From assembly GCF_004681975.1 (NCBI RefSeq), contig NZ_SMLK01000005.1:1-64000 (forward strand): DNA of 64,000 bases, in the 5' to 3' direction. This DNA comes from Ramlibacter humi (GTDB lineage Bacteria > Pseudomonadota > Gammaproteobacteria > Burkholderiales > Burkholderiaceae_C). Under the pieces are notes generated by a model. The model saw only the letters and a list, made by a program, of their open reading frames with translations, searched no databases and was not told the DNA's origin. Every line of letters begins with the position of its first letter. Position 1 is the stretch's first letter. Made by a program: the position numbers and the translations under genes. This document shows positions 48,751 through 59,896 of this stretch, piece by piece.

Positions 48751-49097
48751 GTTCCGGTTTCCTTTCCGGGTTGGGGCCAGAGCGGCGAAAACAGCAGCGC
48801 CAGCAGGAACAGCGCGGCGACACCGAGTTCCAGCAGGCCGCCGAACAACGGGACCAGCGCCACGGCCACGCCGCCGTCCCCGCGCAGATAAGGCGCTTCG
48901 AACTGCATCAGCATGGCGCTCAATGCTACGCCCACGGCCATCGCGGCGAGCAGCACGCCCGCGGCGGCCAGGCCGCCGATGCGGTGCGTCCGCAATCGGA
49001 CGAACAGCCAGCCGCAGACGACGGTGCAGAGCGCCGGCGGCACGGCGACAGCGAGGAAGCCGATGACGGCGAAGAAAGTGAGGGAGGAAGTGTCCAT
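48747..49097 (-). CDS. Small membrane protein (116 aa)
   Basis: Three or four hydrophobic helices (about residues 5-27, 40-62 and 76-103) make up most of the protein. A short loop (MQFEAPYLRGDGG) lies between helices 2 and 3, and the tail is WPQPGKETGT. There is no signal-peptidase site and no recognised family. The ATG at 49097 has a weak purine-rich AAGAA upstream. It shares its stop codon region with the TTG start of the ABM-fold gene; the pair may act together. Confidence 0.65.
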   Translation of the reverse strand: MDTSSLTFFAVIGFLAVAVPPALCTVVCGWLFVRLRTHRIGGLAAAGVLLAAMAVGVALSAMLMQFEAPYLRGDGGVAVALVPLFGGLLELGVAALFLLALLFSPLWPQPGKETGT

Positions 49098-49173
49098 GCG
49101 GACATTCTTCGGCGGCCTGCGCAGCGGCACATGGCGCAGACGGCGCATCGGGCGCGCGACACCGCCGCGCGCG

Positions 49174-49635
49174 TCACGCGGCGAAATGCTCCACGTGCGC
49201 GCGGACCTGCGTTCCATCGATGCGCAGTTCGCCCGCGGCGATCGGCAGCCTGAAGCGCCGCGGTCCCGCGCTGCCCGGATTGACGAACAGGACGCCGTCG
49301 CGCTCTTCCACTTTCGGCTTGTGCGAGTGGCCGGAGACGACCACGCGGGCCGCGCGGGCGCGCGCGTGGCGGCCAAGGTGCGACAGGTCGTGCACCACGA
49401 ACACCGGCACGCTTTCGATGGTGATCAGCTCGGCTTCGGACAGCTTGCCGGCCCAGGCGCCCCAGTCGTTGTTGCCGCGGACGGCCGTCACCGGCGCGAT
49501 GCGCGCCAGGGCTTCCAGCACCGGCGCATCGCAGATGTCGCCGGCATGCAGGATCAGGTCGCTGCCGCGAAGCCAGTCCAGCACCGGTTCGCGCAACAGG
49601 CCGTGGGTGTCGGAGATGAGCCCGACGCGCACCAT
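49174..49635 (-). CDS. YfcE/MJ0936-type metallophosphoesterase
   Basis: The 153-residue cytoplasmic phosphodiesterase carries all motifs of the calcineurin-like fold: LISDTHG (residues 6-12), LILHAGDICD, AVRGNNDWG, FVVHDLSHLG (where the usual His-Gly is HDL) and VVSGHSHKP. Two metal ions should be bound. The family hydrolyses phosphodiesters of unknown cellular substrate. One family loop is altered (VHDLSHL in place of HGH), so specificity may differ. Confidence 0.9.
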   Translation of the reverse strand: MVRVGLISDTHGLLREPVLDWLRGSDLILHAGDICDAPVLEALARIAPVTAVRGNNDWGAWAGKLSEAELITIESVPVFVVHDLSHLGRHARARAARVVVSGHSHKPKVEERDGVLFVNPGSAGPRRFRLPIAAGELRIDGTQVRAHVEHFAA

Positions 49636-49659
49636 GACTGCCTTCCCGGGAAAGGCGCG

Positions 49660-50376
<717 letters not shown>

Positions 50377-50377
50377 C

Positions 50378-51148
50378 TCAATGTCCTCCGGTGCCGAGGT
50401 AAGCCTCGATCACCTTCTCGTTCTTCTGCACGTCGGCGGGAGTGCCTTCCGCGATCTGCTTGCCGTAGTCCAGCACGGTCACCCGGTCGCACAGGCCCAT
50501 GACCAGCTTCACGTCGTGCTCGATCAGCAGGATGGTGCGGTTGTCCTTGCGGATGCGGTCGATCAGTTCGCGCAGCTGCACCTTCTCGGTGGCGTTCATG
50601 CCGGCGGCAGGCTCGTCCAGCGCGATCAGCTGCGGGTCCGTCGCCAGCGCGCGGGCGATCTCCAGCCGGCGCTGGTCGCCGTAAGACAGCGTGCGCGCCT
50701 TGTAGTCGGCGTACTTGGCGATGCCCACGTAGTCCAGCAGTTCCTGCGCACGCTTGGCGATCTCGCGCTCTTCCTGCACGAAGTGTTTCGTGCGGAAGAC
50801 CGCGCCGAGCAGGCCCGAGCCGGTGCGGATGTGGCGGCCCACCATCACGTTCTCCAGCGCCGTCATGTCGGCGAAGAGGCGGATGTTCTGGAAGGTGCGC
50901 GCGATGCCCGCCTTGGCGACTTCGTGCACCGCGGTGGGCTGGTAGGGCTTGCCCGCCAGCTCGAACGTGCCGCTGTCGGGCGTGTACAGGCCGGTGATGA
51001 CGTTGAAGAACGTGGTCTTGCCGGCGCCGTTGGGGCCGATCAGGCCGTACACCTGGCCGCGCTGGATGGTCAGGCCGACGTCCGACAGCGCCTGCAGGCC
51101 GCCGAACCGCTTGGAGATGCCGCCGACGTTCAGGACGGTGTCGCTCAT
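50378..51148 (-). CDS. livG: Branched-chain amino-acid ABC transporter ATPase LivG
   Basis: The 256-residue ATPase has Walker A GLIGPNGAGKTTFFNVI (about 36-52), signature TLSYGDQRRLEIARAL, Walker B LIALDEPAAGMN and H-loop LLIEHDVKLV. The start at 51148 overlaps the livM stop (ATGA). Confidence 0.95.
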   Translation of the reverse strand: MSDTVLNVGGISKRFGGLQALSDVGLTIQRGQVYGLIGPNGAGKTTFFNVITGLYTPDSGTFELAGKPYQPTAVHEVAKAGIARTFQNIRLFADMTALENVMVGRHIRTGSGLLGAVFRTKHFVQEEREIAKRAQELLDYVGIAKYADYKARTLSYGDQRRLEIARALATDPQLIALDEPAAGMNATEKVQLRELIDRIRKDNRTILLIEHDVKLVMGLCDRVTVLDYGKQIAEGTPADVQKNEKVIEAYLGTGGH

Positions 51149-52275
51149 GCCGCGCTCCCGCTCTTGCCGTTCTTCTGCAGCGACTTGCCGTGCTCCGGCG
51201 AAGGCCACAGGCCGCGCGGGCGCAGCAGCATCACGATGATCATCGCCAGCGCGATCAGCAGCTGGCGCAGGATGGCGGGATCCAGCCGGCCGCCGGTGGC
51301 CGCCTGCAGGTCCAGCGCGCCGGACACCCAGCGCAGGACTTCGGGCAGCGCCGACAGCAGCACCGCGCCCAGGATCACCCCCGGCAGGTGGCCGATGCCG
51401 CCCAGCACCACCATGGCGACGATCATCACCGACTCCATCAGCGAGAACGATTCCGGCGAGACGAAGCCCTGGAAGGCCGCGAACATGGTGCCGGAGACGC
51501 CGCCGAAGGTGGCGCCCATGCCGAAGGCCAGCAGCTTCATGTTGCGCGTGTTGATGCCCATGGCCTTGGCGGCGATCTCGTCTTCGCGGATGGCCATCCA
51601 GGCGCGGCCGACGCGCGACACCTCCAGCCGGTGGCAGATGATGACGCTCAGCACCGCCAGCGCGAGGAACAGGTAGTAGTACAGGGTCACGCTGGACACC
51701 GTGAAGTCGCCGATGTCCAGCCGGCGGCCCAGGTTCAGGCCCTTGATGCCCAGCGAGTCGAACTTCAGCAGCGTGATGGAGTCGATCTGGCCCAGGCCCT
51801 TGGGGCCGTTGGTCAGGTTGACCGGGTGGTCCAGGTTGTTCAGGAACACGCGGATGATCTCGCCGAAGCCCAGCGTCACGATGGCCAGGTAGTCGCCGCG
51901 CAGCTTCAGCGTGGGGGCGCCCAGCAGGATGCCGAAGGTGCCCGCCAGTGCCGCGCCCAGCGGGATGACCAGCCAGATCGACGTGTGCAGCCCGTCCGGG
52001 AAGGTGGCCGCGAACCACTCGAAGGTGGACGACAGGTGCGGCGACGCCATCAGGCCGTACATGTACGCGCCGATGGCGAAGAAGGCGACGAAGCCCAGGT
52101 CGAGCAGGCCGGCGTAGCCCACCACGATGTTCAGGCCCAGCGCCAGCATCACGTAGAGCAGCGCGACGTCGGCGATGCGGACCCAGAAGTTGCCGGCCAT
52201 CTGCAGCAGCAGCGGCAGCACCAGCAGGGCGACCGCGGAGACCGCGAGGATGGCGAGCTTCTTTTGCTTTTCCAT
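51145..52275 (-). CDS. livM: Branched-chain amino-acid ABC transporter permease LivM
   Basis: The 376-residue permease has about nine membrane helices beginning at residue 9 and the family motifs LGLNIVVGYAGLLDLGFVAF and RVGRAWMAIREDEIAAKAMG (EAA-like loop). The C-terminal cytoplasmic tail PSPEHGKSLQKNGKSGSAA is basic. It lies ten bases after livH. Confidence 0.95.
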   Translation of the reverse strand: MEKQKKLAILAVSAVALLVLPLLLQMAGNFWVRIADVALLYVMLALGLNIVVGYAGLLDLGFVAFFAIGAYMYGLMASPHLSSTFEWFAATFPDGLHTSIWLVIPLGAALAGTFGILLGAPTLKLRGDYLAIVTLGFGEIIRVFLNNLDHPVNLTNGPKGLGQIDSITLLKFDSLGIKGLNLGRRLDIGDFTVSSVTLYYYLFLALAVLSVIICHRLEVSRVGRAWMAIREDEIAAKAMGINTRNMKLLAFGMGATFGGVSGTMFAAFQGFVSPESFSLMESVMIVAMVVLGGIGHLPGVILGAVLLSALPEVLRWVSGALDLQAATGGRLDPAILRQLLIALAMIIVMLLRPRGLWPSPEHGKSLQKNGKSGSAA

Positions 52276-52285
52276 CGTCTGCTCC

Positions 52286-53215
52286 TCAGGCGCGGTCGGC
52301 CACGCGCTCGCCCAGCAGGCCCGAGGGGCGCAGCGTGAGCACCGCGATCAGCACGATGAAGGCGAAGATGTCGGCGTAATGGCTGCCCAGCACGCCGCCG
52401 GTGAGAACACCGATGTAGCCCGAGCCGATGGCTTCGATCAGGCCGAGCAGGATGCCGCCGACCACCGCGCCGGCCAGGTTGCCGATGCCGCCGAACACCG
52501 CGGCGGTGAAGGCCTTCAGGCCGGGCAGGAAGCCCATGGTGTGCTGCACGGTGCCGTAGTTGGACGCGTACATCACGCCGGCCAGCGTGGCCAGCACGGC
52601 GCCGATGATGAAGGTGGCCGAGATCACCATGTCGGGCTTGACGCCCATCAGCGCCGCGACCCGCGGGTTCTCGGCCGTGGCGCGCATCGCGCGGCCCAGC
52701 TTGGTGTAGCCCACCAGGTAGGTCAGCGCCGCGAGCGACACCGCCGTGAGGCCCAGGATCATGATCTGCGTGGCGGTGATCACCGCGCCGCCGACCTGGA
52801 TGGGCGCCGCGGGCAGCAGCGTCGGGTACGGCTTGTAGTTCGGCTTGAAGATGATCATCGCCAGTGTCTGCAGCAGGATCGACATGCCGATGGCGGTGAT
52901 CAGCGGCGCCAGCTTGGGGCTGTTGCGCAGCGGCCGGTAGGCGATCTTCTCGATCGTGAAGTTCAGCGCCGCCGCCACCACGCACGCGATGATGGTGGAC
53001 ACCAGCAGGAGCAGCCAGCCGGGTATGCCGGGCATGGCGTCCTGGGCCGTGACAATGATGGCCCAGCTGGTGAGCGCGCCCACCATCAGTACCTCACCGT
53101 GCGCGAAGTTGATCAGGTTGATGATGCCGTACACCATGGTGTAGCCAAGGGCCACCAGGGCATACATGCTGCCGAGGACCAGACCGTTGATGATCTGTTG
53201 CAGCAGGATTTCCAT
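52286..53215 (-). CDS. livH: Branched-chain amino-acid ABC transporter permease LivH
   Basis: The 309-residue permease has about eight membrane helices, with LVLGSMYALVALGYTMVYGI at the N-terminus, a GRAMRATAENPRVAALMGV loop that docks with the ATPases, and AVFGGIGNLAGAVVGGILLG. It is the first gene of livHMGF. The binding-protein gene usually found beside it is absent from the window; 53216-53320 should hold the promoter. Confidence 0.95.
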   Translation of the reverse strand: MEILLQQIINGLVLGSMYALVALGYTMVYGIINLINFAHGEVLMVGALTSWAIIVTAQDAMPGIPGWLLLLVSTIIACVVAAALNFTIEKIAYRPLRNSPKLAPLITAIGMSILLQTLAMIIFKPNYKPYPTLLPAAPIQVGGAVITATQIMILGLTAVSLAALTYLVGYTKLGRAMRATAENPRVAALMGVKPDMVISATFIIGAVLATLAGVMYASNYGTVQHTMGFLPGLKAFTAAVFGGIGNLAGAVVGGILLGLIEAIGSGYIGVLTGGVLGSHYADIFAFIVLIAVLTLRPSGLLGERVADRA

Positions 53216-53288
53216 AACGAGTTCTCCGTTTCATTCCCCGGCCGCTTGCGCCGGTCGCCCGCTGGTTCTCTCTCGGACCTCCAGGGCC

Positions 53289-53317
53289 GGCGGGCAGGCC
53301 TTGTGGGCCTTCCCGCC
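53289..53317 (-). other. Leader stem-loop upstream of livH
   Basis: GGCGGG-C-AGGCC, a TTGTG loop and GGCCT-T-CCCGCC form a strong interrupted stem between the rarA-side terminator and livH. It is not followed by a T run. It could be a second weak terminator or an mRNA leader element. Confidence 0.45.
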
Positions 53318-53323
53318 AACTAG

Positions 53324-53354
53324 CAAAAAACCCGCCATGCATGCAGGACGGGTT
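53324..53354 (-). terminator. Terminator downstream of rarA
   Basis: On the minus strand AACCCG, a 14-base part-palindromic loop (CTGCATGCATG), CGGGTT and a T6 tail form a Rho-independent terminator about 100 bases past the rarA stop. Confidence 0.75.
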
Positions 53355-53456
53355 CGTAAGCGCAGCGATTGTAGCCAGCGGTTTTTCGCCGGCCCTCGAC
53401 AGTAGGACGGGGTTTTCCCTCGCCCGCCGACAAGCGGGCGGGCGATTCATGGGGGA

Positions 53457-54755
53457 TCAGCGGCGCTGATGATTGAGTGCCCTGAGCTCGCGCAACTTAT
53501 CGGCGATGCGGATTTCAAGGCCCCTCTCCACCGGGCGGTAGAACCCCGGCGGGTCCATGCCTTCCGGCAGGTAGTTCTCGCCCGCCGCGAACGCGCCTTC
53601 CTCATCATGGACATAGCGGTAGCCCTTGCCGTAATCCAGGTCCTTCATCAGCTTCGTGGGCGCATTGCGCAGGTGCATCGGCACCGGGCGGGTGCCATCC
53701 CTCTTCACGAAAGCCTTGGCTTCGTTGAACGCGGCGTAGACCGCGTTGGACTTGGGCGCCATTGCCAGGTAGACCACGCATTCGGCCAGCGCGAGTTCGC
53801 CTTCGGGGGAGCCCAGGCGCTCGTAGGTTTCGGCGGCATCCAGCGCGAGGCGCAACGCGCGCGGGTCGGCCAGGCCGACGTCTTCCGTCGCCATGCGGAT
53901 CATGCGGCGCGCCATGTAGCGCGGGTCGGCGCCACCGTCCAGCATCCGCACGAACCAGTAGAGCGCGGCGTCCGGGTCGGACCCGCGCACCGACTTGTGC
54001 AGCGCGCTGATGGTGTCGTAGAACTGTTCGCCGCCCTTGTCGTAGCGGCGCATGCGCTCGCCCAGCACCCGCAGCAGCCACTCGTCGGTGATGGCGGCCA
54101 GCTTCTCCTTCTGAGCGGCGACGGCCAGCGTTTCCAGCGTGTTCAGCAGCCGGCGCGCATCGCCGTCGGCATACGCGATGAGGCGCGCGCGGGCCGCGTC
54201 TTCCAGCGCCGGCACCGCGCCGATCGCCTGCGCCTTGCCGACGATCTGCTCCAGGTCGGCTTCGGTCAGCGGCTGCAGCACGTACACCGCGGCGCGCGAC
54301 AGCAGCGCGGAGTTCACCTCGAACGAAGGGTTTTCGGTAGTGGCGCCGATGAAGGTGAACAGCCCCGATTCCACGTGCGGCAGGAAAGCGTCCTGCTGGC
54401 TCTTGTTGAAGCGGTGGACCTCGTCGACGAAGACGATGGTGCGCTGCTGCTGCAGGCCGTCGCGCGCCTTCTGCGCCGCATCGACGGCTTCCCGGATGTC
54501 CTTCACGCCGCCCAGCACCGCGCTGATGGCGATGAACTGCGCGTCGAAAGCGTCCGCCATCAACCGCGCGATGGTGGTCTTGCCCGTGCCGGGCGGCCCC
54601 CACAGGATGCAGCTGTGCGGCTGGCCCGATTCGAACGCGATGCGCAGCGGCATGCCCTCGCCCAGCAGGTGCTGCTGGCCGACCACCTCGCCCAGCGAGC
54701 GCGGGCGCAGGCGCTCGGCCAGCGGAACGTGGAGGGCGGCGGTGGCTTGGGGCAC
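53457..54755 (-). CDS. rarA: Replication-associated recombination protein RarA (MgsA)
   Basis: RarA is a clamp-loader-like AAA+ ATPase acting at stalled forks. It has 432 residues: Walker A LWGPPGTGKTTIARLM (about 51-66), Walker B IVFVDEVHRFNKSQQDAF, the sensor GATTENPSFEVNSALLSRA, and a C-terminal tetramerisation domain (about 260-430). The start is GTG at 54755, lying after the lolA stop with no clear ribosome site; the next in-frame methionine would remove conserved residues. The order ftsK-lolA-rarA is conserved. Confidence 0.95.
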   Translation of the reverse strand: MPQATAALHVPLAERLRPRSLGEVVGQQHLLGEGMPLRIAFESGQPHSCILWGPPGTGKTTIARLMADAFDAQFIAISAVLGGVKDIREAVDAAQKARDGLQQQRTIVFVDEVHRFNKSQQDAFLPHVESGLFTFIGATTENPSFEVNSALLSRAAVYVLQPLTEADLEQIVGKAQAIGAVPALEDAARARLIAYADGDARRLLNTLETLAVAAQKEKLAAITDEWLLRVLGERMRRYDKGGEQFYDTISALHKSVRGSDPDAALYWFVRMLDGGADPRYMARRMIRMATEDVGLADPRALRLALDAAETYERLGSPEGELALAECVVYLAMAPKSNAVYAAFNEAKAFVKRDGTRPVPMHLRNAPTKLMKDLDYGKGYRYVHDEEGAFAAGENYLPEGMDPPGFYRPVERGLEIRIADKLRELRALNHQRR

Positions 54756-54801
54756 GAAGCGAGTTTAGGGCCGCCTCATCCGCGGGCGGCCGTGCGGCGG
54801 G

Positions 54802-55434
54802 TCACTGGCGGACGACGTCGGCGCCTTGCGGCGGCTTGAACTGGAAGGTCTCGCCGGGGATCGCGGTGTTCAGCTGCAGCTTGTCGAAGGTCATGACCGA
54901 CCGCTGGCCGAAGCCGTCCAGGATCTCCAGCGTGGCCAGGTCGTTGCCGCGGAAGCCGATGCGCACCTGGTTGAGCTGGCCTTCCTTGGCCTTGGGCGTG
55001 GCCTGCACCCACTGCAGGCCGTCCTTGTCGGGCGCGGCTTCCAGGTTGAAGTCGCGCCGCAGCGCGCCCAGGTCGGGCGCCGCCGCGATGACCGCGGCCG
55101 GGGTGCTGCCCAGCACCGCTTCCTGCTTGCGCGCGGTGACCTGGTTGAGGTCGGCGTCGTACATCCACAGCGTCTGGCCATCGGCCACGATGGATTGCTT
55201 GAACGGCTTCAGGTAGTCGAAGCGGAAGCGGTTGGGCCGGTTGAATTCGAAGGTGCCGCCGGACGTGCGGCTGCGCGCCGCCTGCCCGTCGCGCGGGGGC
55301 GCGGTCACCACCTGGGTGAACTCGGCCTTGCCGCTGCGCGCGGTCTTGACGAAGTTTTCGAGCGCTTCCAGGCCGCCGGCATGCGCGGCGGCGGCCGCGA
55401 AGCCCAGCAGCAGGACAGAAAGAGTCTTCTTCAT
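54802..55434 (-). CDS. lolA: Outer-membrane lipoprotein carrier LolA
   Basis: LolA is the periplasmic shuttle that takes lipoproteins from LolCDE to LolB. The 210-residue precursor has a signal peptide (residues 1-19, ending AHA) and no lipobox Cys. The mature barrel includes GGTFEFNRPNRFRFDYLKP (typical RPxxFRW-like strand) and VADGQTLWMYDADLNQV. It lies 69 bases after ftsK on the same strand. Confidence 0.95.
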   Translation of the reverse strand: MKKTLSVLLLGFAAAAAHAGGLEALENFVKTARSGKAEFTQVVTAPPRDGQAARSRTSGGTFEFNRPNRFRFDYLKPFKQSIVADGQTLWMYDADLNQVTARKQEAVLGSTPAAVIAAAPDLGALRRDFNLEAAPDKDGLQWVQATPKAKEGQLNQVRIGFRGNDLATLEILDGFGQRSVMTFDKLQLNTAIPGETFQFKPPQGADVVRQ

Positions 55435-55503
55435 AAAGGTTGGGTCAGCCGCAAGCGGCGAAGTTCGCTTGCGAATGTTTCGCCGCCCGACTTTGCCAGC
55501 GAT

Positions 55504-57834
55504 TTACTCGGCGCGGGTGGGAACCAGGATTTCGCGCTGGCCCTGCCCGTTCATGGCGCTGACCAGGCCCGCCTTTTCCATGTCTTCCACCAGACGCGCG
55601 GCGCGGTTGTAGCCGATCTTCAGGTGACGCTGCACCAGCGAGATGCTGGCCTTGCGGTTCTTCAGCACCACCTCCACCGCCTGGTCGTACATCGGGTCCT
55701 TCTCGCCGCCGCCTTCGCCCAGCAGGTCGCCCAGGCCGCTGCCTTCGTCGTCGACCGTGCCGCCTTCCAGCACGCCTTCGATGTAGTTGGGTTCGCCGCC
55801 CTGCTCCTTCAGGTAAGCCACCACGCGATGCACCTCGTCGTCGCTGACGAACGCGCCGTGCACGCGGATGGGCAGGCCGGTGCCGCTGGCCATGTAGAGC
55901 ATGTCGCCCATGCCCAGCAGCGCTTCCGCGCCCATCTGATCCAGGATGGTGCGGCTGTCGATCTTGGAGCCCACCGAGAATGCGATGCGGGTCGGGATGT
56001 TGGCCTTGATGAGGCCGGTGATCACGTCCACGCTGGGCCGCTGCGTGGCCAGGATGAGGTGGATGCCGGCCGCCCGCGCCTTCTGCGCCAGGCGGGCGAT
56101 CAGCTCCTCGATCTTCTTGCCGACCACCATCATCAGGTCGGCCAGCTCGTCGATGATGACCACGATGTGCGGCAGCCGCTCCAGCGGTTCCGGGCTGTCG
56201 GGCGTCAAGCTGAACGGGTTGTAGATGAACTGCTCTTTCGCCTTGGCTTCGTCGATCTTGGCGTTGTAGCCGCCGAGGTTGCGCACGCCCAGCTTGCTCA
56301 TCAGCTTGTAGCGGCGCTCCATCTCGGCCACGCACCAGTTCAGGCCGTGCGCGGCCTGGCGCATGTCGGTGACCACGGGCGCCAGCAGGTGCGGGATGCC
56401 CTCGTAGACCGACATCTCCAGCATCTTCGGGTCGATCATCAGCAGACGGACGTCGCGCGCTTCGGCCTTGTACAGCAGCGACAGGATCATCGCGTTGATG
56501 CCCACCGACTTGCCCGAGCCGGTGGTGCCGGCCACCAGCACGTGCGGCATCTTGGCAAGGTCCGCGACCACCGGGTTGCCGACGATGTCCTTGCCCAGGC
56601 CCATGGTCAGCATCGACTTGGCTTCGTTGTAGACCTGCGAGCCCAGGATCTCCGACAGGCGGATGGACTGCCGCTTGGCGTTGGGCAGTTCCAGCGCCAT
56701 GTAGTTCTTGCCGGGGATGGTCTCGATCACGCGGATGGACACCAGCGACAGCGACCGCGCCAGGTCCTTGGCCAGGTTGACGATCTGCGAGCCCTTCACG
56801 CCCGTGGCCGGCTCGATCTCGTAGCGCGTGATCACCGGGCCGGGCTGCGCCAGCACCACGCGCACCTCGACGCCGAAGTCCTTCAGCTTCTTCTCGATCA
56901 GCCGCGAGGTCATCTCCAGCGTCTCGGGCGACACCGATTCCTGCCGCGAAGGCGCGCCATCCAGCAGGTCCACCTGCGGCAGCTTGCTGTCCGGCAGCTC
57001 GGTGAAGAGCGGCTTCTGCCTTTCCTTGACGACGCGCTCGCTCTTGGGGATGTCCACCAGCACCGGCTCGATCAGCACGGGGGTCGGGTGGTGCTCCTCG
57101 ATCTCGACGCGTTCAACTTGCACCGTCTCTTCGCGCTCGCGCGCGGCCTGCTGGCCCAGCGCCACGTCCTGCGCGATCTCGCGCTTCTCGCGCCGCGAAT
57201 CGACGAAACCTTCGATGCGCGCGCCGATGCGTTCGGCCAGGTGGGTCCACGAGAAGCGGAACACCACGGCGGCGCCCACCACCACCAGCGCGACGAACAC
57301 CAGCCCGGAGCCGGTGAACCCCAGCCACTTGGTCGCGGCGGGGCCGACCAGCCAGCCGAGCGCGCCACCGGCGTGGTCCGGCAGGCGGGGCTCGAAGCGA
57401 TAGAGGCGAGACCATTCCAGGCCGGTGCTGGCGCACAGCAGCACCGCCATCGCGATCCAGAACGCGAGCTTCGATCGCGTGAAGCCGCCCGCGGGCGGTT
57501 CGCTGCCACGCATCCAGTGCGCCAGCGTGGACAGCCAGGCGCGCACGGCGGCGGCGAAGCACCACCACACGGAGAAGCCGAGGAGGAAATAGCTGCCGTC
57601 CGCCAGCCAGGCGCCGAGGCGGCCGCCCCAGTTGCGCGGCGGGCCGCCGGCGCCGGCGCCGGAGGTGGAGAAGGCCGGGTCCATCGGCGAATAGCTCGCC
57701 AGCGCGAGCAGCCAGAACAGCAGCGCCGCGGCGCCCAGCACCAGGGCGATCTCGCTCATGAAGCGGGCGGCGGGACGGGGAACGCCGGCCTGCATCGGGC
57801 CACCGGCGGTGAAGGTGTTGAGCGAATACGTCAT
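55504..57834 (-). CDS. ftsK: DNA translocase FtsK
   Basis: FtsK pumps DNA at the septum and activates XerCD. The 776-residue protein has four N-terminal membrane helices (about 25-215), a linker (about 216-300) with charged helices, and a motor with Walker [17 protein letters not shown] (about 432-447) and Walker [15 protein letters not shown]. The C-terminal gamma winged helix ([20 protein letters not shown]) reads polar KOPS sites. The linker is short compared with E. coli FtsK. The start ATG lies 67 bases past the region ending the Crp/Fnr transcript. Confidence 0.96.
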   Translation of the reverse strand: MTYSLNTFTAGGPMQAGVPRPAARFMSEIALVLGAAALLFWLLALASYSPMDPAFSTSGAGAGGPPRNWGGRLGAWLADGSYFLLGFSVWWCFAAAVRAWLSTLAHWMRGSEPPAGGFTRSKLAFWIAMAVLLCASTGLEWSRLYRFEPRLPDHAGGALGWLVGPAATKWLGFTGSGLVFVALVVVGAAVVFRFSWTHLAERIGARIEGFVDSRREKREIAQDVALGQQAAREREETVQVERVEIEEHHPTPVLIEPVLVDIPKSERVVKERQKPLFTELPDSKLPQVDLLDGAPSRQESVSPETLEMTSRLIEKKLKDFGVEVRVVLAQPGPVITRYEIEPATGVKGSQIVNLAKDLARSLSLVSIRVIETIPGKNYMALELPNAKRQSIRLSEILGSQVYNEAKSMLTMGLGKDIVGNPVVADLAKMPHVLVAGTTGSGKSVGINAMILSLLYKAEARDVRLLMIDPKMLEMSVYEGIPHLLAPVVTDMRQAAHGLNWCVAEMERRYKLMSKLGVRNLGGYNAKIDEAKAKEQFIYNPFSLTPDSPEPLERLPHIVVIIDELADLMMVVGKKIEELIARLAQKARAAGIHLILATQRPSVDVITGLIKANIPTRIAFSVGSKIDSRTILDQMGAEALLGMGDMLYMASGTGLPIRVHGAFVSDDEVHRVVAYLKEQGGEPNYIEGVLEGGTVDDEGSGLGDLLGEGGGEKDPMYDQAVEVVLKNRKASISLVQRHLKIGYNRAARLVEDMEKAGLVSAMNGQGQREILVPTRAE

Positions 57835-57933
57835 CCGCTTCGAAGCTTAGCGGCTGCCCCAGCCGTTCACCACTGCCGGTCCGCGCGAAGGCGGGTGGCG
57901 TGACGCCCGCGCAACGGCGGGCAAGCGAATGTT

Positions 57934-58608
57934 TCAGCCGAGCGTGCTGAGGCGGTCGCGCACCAGCATCGAGCCGTCTTCGCGCGTCTCGATGAAGCCG
58001 CGGTCTTCCAGGTCCTTCATCACGCGGCTGACCATCTCGCGCGAGGCACCGACCATCTTGGCGATGTCCTGGCGCGAGATGCGCTCGCGGATGACGTTGT
58101 TGCCGTCGCGATCGGGCGCCGCGAATTCCATCAGCGCGCGCGCCACCCGGCCGTACACGTCCATCAGCGCCAGCGACTCGATCTTGCGGTCGGCGTTTCG
58201 CAGGCGCTGCACCAGGCCCTTCATGATGGCGTAGGCCATCGAGCTGTTCTCCGGCAGGCAGCGCGCGAATTCCGCGCGGCCCAGGGCCAGCATGTCGGTC
58301 TGCACTTCGGCGCGCACCGTGGCCGAATGCGGCTCGTTGTCGATCAGGCTCATCTCGCCGATGTAGTCGCCGGGATTCAGCGTGGCGAGGATGACCTCGC
58401 GGCCGCGTTTGTCGGAGGTGACGACGCGCACACGGCCCGTGAGGATGATGAAGAGGGTGTTGGACTTTTCGCCCTGCTCCACCACCGTCTCGCCGCGCTT
58501 GAAGCGGCGCTTGACGACGGCGTCGGCGACGGCTTCGGCCTGGTTGGATGTCAGAAGCGCGAACAATGGCACCCGGCGGATCAGTTCCAGGTTCGACAGC
58601 ATCGACAT
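57934..58608 (-). CDS. Crp/Fnr-family transcriptional regulator
   Basis: The 224-residue protein has a cyclic-nucleotide-binding beta roll (about 15-125) and a Crp-type winged HTH (about 150-215, ISRQDIAKMVGASREMVSRV). The phosphate-binding cassette reads GDYIGEMSLIDNEPHSATVR; the Arg-Ser pair that grips cAMP in E. coli Crp is His-Ser here, so classical cAMP binding is uncertain. No Fnr-type cysteine cluster is present at the N-terminus. The start at 58608 has GGAGG seven bases upstream. The family commonly sits between ftsK and trxB in betaproteobacteria, and the target regulon is unknown. Confidence 0.93.
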   Translation of the reverse strand: MSMLSNLELIRRVPLFALLTSNQAEAVADAVVKRRFKRGETVVEQGEKSNTLFIILTGRVRVVTSDKRGREVILATLNPGDYIGEMSLIDNEPHSATVRAEVQTDMLALGRAEFARCLPENSSMAYAIMKGLVQRLRNADRKIESLALMDVYGRVARALMEFAAPDRDGNNVIRERISRQDIAKMVGASREMVSRVMKDLEDRGFIETREDGSMLVRDRLSTLG

Positions 58609-58710
58609 CCAGTTCCCTCCAAAGCCCGCGGGGGCAGGCCCTTGCGCAGTCGGTTCTTACAATCGGCAGGATTGAAACGCGCTGGCACCAAGGGCTTCGC
58701 CGGTGCTTGA

Positions 58711-59727
<1,017 letters not shown>

Positions 59728-59737
59728 TCCCGCCTGC

Positions 59738-59743
59738 TATAAT
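59738..59743 (+). promoter_or_regulatory. Extended -10 promoter for rpmB
   Basis: A perfect TATAAT preceded by TGC (TGCTATAAT) lies 11 bases after the trxB stop. No -35 match was seen at 16-18 bases, consistent with an extended -10 promoter. CCCGC (59729-59733) and GCGGG (59745-59749) flank the hexamer and can pair. Confidence 0.65.
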
Positions 59744-59781
59744 CGCGGGCTTTGCTGCTCGTGCGCCTGGGAAGGCGCGGG

Positions 59782-59829
59782 GCGGCCGATGGGCTACCGC
59801 CACCCTTTCTGGCGAGGTGAGGCGGCCGC
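59782..59829 (+). other. Structured leader of rpmB-rpmG
   Basis: GCGGCCG (59782-59788) pairs with CGGCCGC (59823-59829), enclosing a smaller GCCA/TGGC stem (59799-59813). Transcription from the TATAAT would give about 145 nt of leader before rpmB. Its role is unknown; autoregulation by L28 or L33 is a hypothesis. Confidence 0.5.
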
Positions 59830-59896
59830 GAGGCCCCGGGACGCAATCAGCGATCCGGTGCCGTCCAGTGGCCGCCGTTGATGATTGGAGTGCGTC

